Assembly: GCA_947579665.1 (NCBI GenBank)
Contig: CANPUZ010000057.1
Coordinates: 372,001 to 436,000 of the forward strand
DNA from: Sympetrum striolatum
Taxonomy: Eukaryota > Arthropoda > Insecta > Odonata > Libellulidae
Direction of reading: 5' to 3'
Length of the DNA stretch: 64,000 nucleotides
Below, piece by piece: positions 59,785 through 64,000 of the stretch. Position numbers and translations under genes: made by a program. The notes beneath the pieces are model-generated. The model worked only from the letters and a program-made list of their open reading frames with translations. It ran no database searches and was not told the DNA's origin. Within the stretch, counting starts at the first letter, position 1. The number at the start of each line of letters is the position of its first letter.

Positions 59785-59985
59785 TGTATTCAATTCAAAA
59801 GTACCTATTGATGGATAAAACAATTACTCTTAATTCCATCTTTGGTAAATATTACTCTTTATTACATATGTATCATAATCGTGCTTTTTCACCGTTTACT
59901 CCATATAAGATTATGGTTTCGAAGGGCGAACTTCAGTGCTGCCATCTCGCTGCTACCATTTCGCAGTTGGGGACATTAAGGGAGC
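59785..59985 (+). repeat. Repeat A, plus copy
   Basis: The inverted partner of 56520-56715. Differences between the copies fall at both silent and amino-acid-changing positions, which argues against a conserved protein. Confidence 0.7.
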
Positions 59986-60344
59986 CAAAAAATTTCAGCA
60001 GCTTCCAGTCCTATACTTTCTAAGTTTGTGATTCTAGCCCATTGTGCTGCGTATTCAAGATAGCTCTACATATTCATTATTGGTTTGATATAATTGTAAT
60101 AATGTACTCTCAGATATTCGAGTTATTCGCCTTTATCTCTGCCGTATAGGAACGAAGTTTTACTCGCCGCCGGTTAAGCCATGCCGCCGCAGAAGATTAA
60201 GCAGTCAGAGTTCACGCCGTTACGCCGTTGGCTTCATTTTCCCCCAACGCCGCCGCTGACAAAAATTATAACGGTGCCCATGTCTAGTCCAAATGATACC
60301 GGGAAGGTCCTGAAATAGGACTCCATAATCCTCATCTGAAATGC

Positions 60345-60435
60345 ATAAGGTAATGTCAAGGAAATCTAAAACACGGTTTTGAAATGTATCTATGATTCTA
60401 TCTATATGCCAAATTTCAAGTTTCTATATTATTGG
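60345..60435 (-). repeat. Fragment of the Helitron-like family
   Basis: ATCTATATGCCAAATTTCAA and TATTATTGGAAAGGGGTT match the interior of the copies at 3076-4534 and 49842-50960. It directly abuts the RTE LINE. Confidence 0.6.
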
Positions 60436-62088
60436 AAAGGGGTTCGAGAGGAAATTGAAAACTTCAACCAAACTCTCATGAACATGACAAAGAAGCCCAC
60501 TACTACAAAGTTATTACGGGAGATTTTAATGCTCGAGTAGGTCAGCGGGAAGCTGATGACACATACGGACTGGGCCAGAGAAATGAGCGAGGTCACCGCT
60601 TAGTAGAGTTTGCAGAATGCACCAATATTAATATAACAAATAAGTACTTTAAAAAAAATCCTACAAGGAAATGGACGAGGAGAGGTCCCAATGGAACAAA
60701 AAATGAAATAGACTACATATTGGTAAACAGACTCTACACTGTAACTTACTGTGAAGTTTTGAATAACTTCAACACTGTAATTGACCACAGAATTGTTAGA
60801 TGCAGAATTAATATTAACCCTCCAATGGAACGAAAGAAGTTGGTTTCATGCAAGAAGGATGAGATAAATATCGCTAAACTATCAGATAACAAGAAGCAGT
60901 TTCAGCTGGAACTTAGAAATAGATCCTCAACACTTCAGGAGGAAGAACTCGAAACCAAAGTTATGAAGAAAGCGCCAGAGGAAGTAGTAAGCATGCCAAG
61001 AAAACCCAAGGATAAGAAGTTTAGAGATAGAACCCGGCAAATGATGAAACAACAGAAGGAACTGAAGAATTCAGACACTCCAAGAGATAACATCGAATAT
61101 GCTGAGCTTTGCAAAGCCATCAGAGTAGAGATCAAGGAAGATGTGAGGAATTTTAATGAAAAGATTGTGCAAGAGGCCATAGAAAATAACAAGAGCATAA
61201 ATAGGGCTAGAAGATGCCTAGCAATTGGCAAAAAACAGATTTTAGCATTACAGAAAAGAGATGACACAACAACATATAATAGACCAGCAATATTGAGGAC
61301 TGTAGCAGAACACTTTGGCAATCTATACAAGAAGATGGGATGTGCCGAAGAGGAAAGCCAAAGCTCACAAAATCTCCTCTCCACTCTCCCAGAAGAGGTA
61401 ATGACAGCGATTAAGCAGATGAAGAAAGGGAAAGCAGGAGGAGCAGATGGGGTGTTGGTGGAGTATCTGAAAGCTGGTGGAACAGAGATTGCTAATGTTT
61501 TAGCACAATTATTCAGAAATTGTGTAAAACAAGGAACGATTCCCAAGGAATGGAACCACACAAGGATTGCCCTTCTGCACAAGAAAGGAAGCAAAGAGGA
61601 TTTGAAGGACTGTCACCCCATTAGCCTCCTTCCAGTTGTCTATGAAACATTCATGAGGATAATAGCTGAACGTCTTAAGATGACCCTGTCTTCAGCACAG
61701 CCTAGAGAACATGCAGGATTCCGGAAAGGCTTCAGCACTATGGACCACATCCCCACATTACAGGAAATTATTAACAGAACGAATGAGTACGAGATGCCAC
61801 TCGTCCTTTGCTTTGTGGATTACGAACAGGCCTTCGACTCGGTAAGTACCTCCTCCACTCTGAAAGCTCTGAAGAATCAAGGAATAGATTCTGAGCACAT
61901 CCATCTCTTGCGCAGTGTCAATGAGAATGCGACAGCTTCAGAAATGCTGCATGAAGAGACTGATGAATTCAAGATTGAGAAGGGAGTTCATAAAGGTGAT
62001 GGTCTTTCTCCCACCTTGTTCACAGCTGTTTTAGAAGAAGTTTTTCAAACCTTTGATTGGGAAGAGAAGGGCTTAAGAATAAAGGCTT
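60436..62088 (+). pseudogene. RTE-clade LINE, truncated at both ends
   Basis: The frame starts within the endonuclease: after one frameshift it reads KVITGDFNARVG and KNEIDYILVN (apurinic endonuclease motifs). It continues into the reverse transcriptase with QMKKGKAGGADGVLVEYLKA, GTIPKEWNHTRIALLHKKGS, PISLLPV, EHAGFRKGFST, LCFVDYEQAFDSV (motif A, first catalytic Asp) and GVHKGDGLSPTLF (motif B). It stops before motif C ((Y/F)ADD), where the Harbinger element begins. The FVDYExAFDSV and LPxEWxxxxIxxLHKKG wording is typical of the RTE clade. About 500 codons are uninterrupted, so it is moderately young, but it lacks the 5' end and the catalytic centre. Confidence 0.85.
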
Positions 62089-62256
62089 GGGCACACAGAA
62101 AGCGGTCTGTCGCGACGGGCAGCTACCCAGCGGTCGTCGCGACGAGCAGCGATATAGGGACGTCACATAGAACGCAATATCTTTGTGTGAGCGGACGAGT
62201 CTGGTCGCTTTCTTCTTGAGAAGTAGTAGTGCGTTTTCATATTTTTTAGATTGAGT

Positions 62257-62543
62257 ATGAGCTCGGACGAAGAAGAACTCCTTCTGCTATTAGCTTTGCG
62301 AAGCAAAAAGAAGAATAGACGATGTTGGGTGCATGAAATCAATAGGAAGAGAGAACAATTTGGGGAATACCACCGCTTATGTATCGAACTGGAGTCACAT
62401 GAAGATAGGTTTTTCAAGTATTTTCGTATGTCGCGAGAATGTTTCGAGGAATTGCATGATTTGATAAAATGCAGGATTGGAAAGTGCACAACGAACTGGA
62501 GAAAACCAATTGAACCAAGGCAAAGACTAGCTATTTGTTTAAG
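62257..62543 (+). CDS. Harbinger transposase, exon 1
   Basis: The ATG at 62257 opens MSSDEEELLLLLALRSKKKN, then RRCWVHEINRKREQFGEYHR and FFKYFRMSRECFEELHDLIK up to RQRLAICLR. This is the N-terminal region of HARBI1-type transposases. The exon ends at a consensus donor (AAG|GTAAGT) in phase 2. Joining to 63466 restores Arg and gives LAICLR-HLATGDTYQTIAFSF, the expected family text. The protein binds terminal repeats and cuts DNA, in the nucleus and with its partner protein. The frame is intact. Confidence 0.85.
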
Positions 62544-62642
62544 GTAAGTTATAAAACGTATTAATAAGAAATAATATGATACAATAAATTTTTATTCTGA
62601 TAAAACAATAGATAAACGAAATTACAAACTCAGAAATTGTTG

Positions 62643-63364
62643 TTAATTATTAAGATTAGATTGTTCATGTACATCATGCTCAGAAAGGAATGCATTGCTA
62701 CTTTTGACAGTCGAATGTGAACAACCACTATAATCCAGTATTTCTTCAGAGTAGTTGTAAGTTGTAAAGCCTTGTGTCTCAAATCCACTTGAACTTGAAG
62801 TAGAAAATGCTGGCGATGTGGCTTCCTGTTCTTGAAGCTCATATAGTTCAGTTTCCGAGAAGAGAGTAGCTAGTTTTAACTTTAACAACGATTGAGTCTT
62901 TGGCCTGAATGTTTTAAAAGTCGCAGCGTAACTAAGAAACAAGTGATCTACCCCGTCAATATTTTTTTCCTGAGATTTCTTACTTTGTAAATAGGAAATT
63001 ACTTTGTCAACCTCAGAGTCAGACGAAACATTTCCCGTGGCTTCACTATGTGACTTCATTTTCTTCTTCGGTGGCGGTGGAGGTAGCATTTCTGGTGGTG
63101 AATGGAGTTGGTTCGATGCGTCATTGTTGGTCGCCAAAGGCGACGTAGGCTCTGGTGTGGGGCTTTCATCCTCAATTTCTCTTGTCGCTTGGGTTACATT
63201 ACTGCTCTGAGGACGATATTGAATCGTCGCATCCAGAAATGACATTTGACTACTCCATGGCCACTTGGAATACTTTGTGGCTTGCCCTGTCTCACCTTTT
63301 ATGCTCTTCTTGAACCTCATATAAGAGTCACGTAAATTTTTCCATTTCGTTTTCGCAGCATCAC
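62643..63364 (-). CDS. MADF-BESS accessory protein, last exon (antisense)
   Basis: The minus-strand exon starts at 63364 after acceptor TTTGTTTTAG. It encodes DAAKTKWKNLRDSYMRFKKS, the second half of a MADF (Myb/SANT-like) DNA-binding domain. A Pro/Ser-rich linker with PPPPPKKKM follows, then DHLFLSYAATFKTFRPKTQS and LLKLKLATLF, a BESS motif for protein contacts. Harbinger elements encode a second Myb/SANT-like protein that carries the transposase to the nucleus and ends. This is the likely counterpart. The first MADF half must lie in an exon further right, opposite or beyond the transposase exon. About 240 codons are uninterrupted. Confidence 0.8.
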
Positions 63365-63465
63365 CTAAAACAAATGTTAATGATTTGTAGTTTGAATCTG
63401 ACCATGAAACAATACATGAAAATACAATAACTTCGTTAAATTAACGAGGCATTGATTTTTTTCAG

Positions 63466-64000
63466 ACATTTGGCTACAGGCGACACTTATCAGACCATTG
63501 CTTTCTCTTTTCGGCTGGGTCGTTCTACCGTCTCCAAAATTGTGAAGGAAGTATGCCGAGAAATTTGGAACATTCTACAACCAAAATATTTACCTAAACC
63601 TACGTTAGAGATGTGGAACAGAGCTGAGGAAGGATTCGCAGAAATATGGGGATTTCCGAACTGCATTGGAAGCATAGACGGAAAACATGTCAAACTGAAA
63701 TGCCCGGCTAACAGTGGGTCGCAGTTTTTCTGTTACAAAAATTTTTTTTCAATCGTTCTTCTAGCAGTAGTTGACCCATACTATAAGTTTATGGTAGTTG
63801 ATATAGGAAGTTACGGACGTCACAGCGACAGCGGTATTTTCGAAAATTCCCTTTTTTACCGAGAGTACATTGATGGAAAAACTATTCTACCGCCGAAGCC
63901 ACTGCCGGGTGCAGACACTCCAGTTCCTCATGTTTTGGTTGGTGATGAAGGCTTTGCACTTAAAACTTATTTAATGAGACCATATCCGAAACAAGGAGTA
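63466..64000 (+). CDS. Harbinger transposase, exon 2 (DDE nuclease, partial)
   Basis: The acceptor is GATTTTTTTCAG. The frame reads HLATGDTYQTIAFSFRLGRS then TVSKIVKEVC (helix-turn-helix) and continues to FPNCIGSIDGKHVKLKCP (first catalytic Asp), VDIGSYGRHSDSGIF (second Asp) and VGDEGFALKTYLMRPYP. This is the DDE_Tnp_4/HARBI1 nuclease fold. The catalytic Glu lies beyond the window. There are no stops or frameshifts, so the copy looks potentially active or recently so. Confidence 0.9.

Larger units (their letters stand above)
62089..64000 (+). mobile_element. PIF/Harbinger transposon, right part outside window
   Basis: Begins GGGCACACAGAAAGCGGTC, a Harbinger-type terminus. A subterminal motif GTCGCGACGNGCAGC occurs twice (62109 and 62136), a likely transposase binding site. 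It contains an intact spliced transposase and an antisense MADF-BESS gene. The 3-bp target duplication cannot be checked because the right end is outside. It lies inside the RTE LINE. Confidence 0.85.

Noticed and set aside
60935..61594. 219-codon minus-strand frame
   Set aside because: It is the antisense shadow of the RTE polymerase frame.
63004..63210. Gly-rich plus-strand frame
   Set aside because: It is the antisense shadow of the Pro-rich linker of the MADF-BESS exon.

Overview
This window is nuclear DNA from an arthropod, most likely an insect. It is AT-rich and has spliced genes. It carries one exon of an insect-type gustatory receptor, a nuclear copy of mitochondrial ND4 in which TGA reads as Trp (invertebrate mitochondrial code), and a dense mix of mariner, pogo/Tigger-like, hAT-like, Helitron, Penelope-like, RTE and PIF/Harbinger elements. 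I see no complete host gene. Most of the window is a layered graveyard of transposable elements with a few host exons, plus one fresh-looking DNA transposon at the right edge.

Layout. 0-2.8 kb: an internally deleted mariner, a pogo-like MITE with TA duplication and a short hAT-like MITE with an 8-bp duplication. 3-7.6 kb: two copies of a Helitron-like repeat family (TC...CTCR, described below), a fragment of a second repeat family, and a conventional non-autonomous Helitron (TC...CTAG, inserted A|T). 7.9-9.5 kb: Penelope-like fragments in both orientations whose tails resemble hammerhead ribozymes. 10.5-12.2 kb: a LINE tail and a nuclear mitochondrial ND4 fragment cut in two by a pogo-type element. 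12.2-17.1 kb: LINE scraps, a tRNA-like unit inside a perfect inverted repeat, a TTAA-type element, and an uncharacterised protein fragment. 18.9-19.3 kb: a broken DDX24-like helicase exon on the minus strand. 20.2-23.0 kb: more copies of the Helitron-like family. 23.7-24.3 kb: an element with a 65-bp-arm foldback. 24.7 kb: the gustatory-receptor exon. 26-30 kb: repeat fragments and sparse AT-rich DNA. 30.2-34.5 kb: a CpG-richer segment with a 15-bp minisatellite MITE and a candidate plus-strand first exon and second exon. 34.5-47.2 kb: long AT-rich, intron-like DNA with few features. 47-55 kb: an hAT-like element and three further full-length members of the Helitron-like family, one split by a nested 1-kb element. 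56-60 kb: short MITEs and an inverted repeat pair. 60.4-62.1 kb: an RTE-clade LINE ending at a PIF/Harbinger transposon whose intact spliced transposase runs off the right edge, with an antisense MADF-BESS gene in its intron.

The most unusual item is the Helitron-like family, with about a dozen copies or fragments here. Each starts TC after an A and ends CTCG or CTCA before a T, with a 17-nt hairpin 9 nt from the end. Inside, it is built from diverged modules about 165-170 bp long, each carrying a tRNA T-loop/Pol III B-box-like motif (GGTTCGATNCC). Copies also lie head-to-head, tail-to-tail and in tandem.
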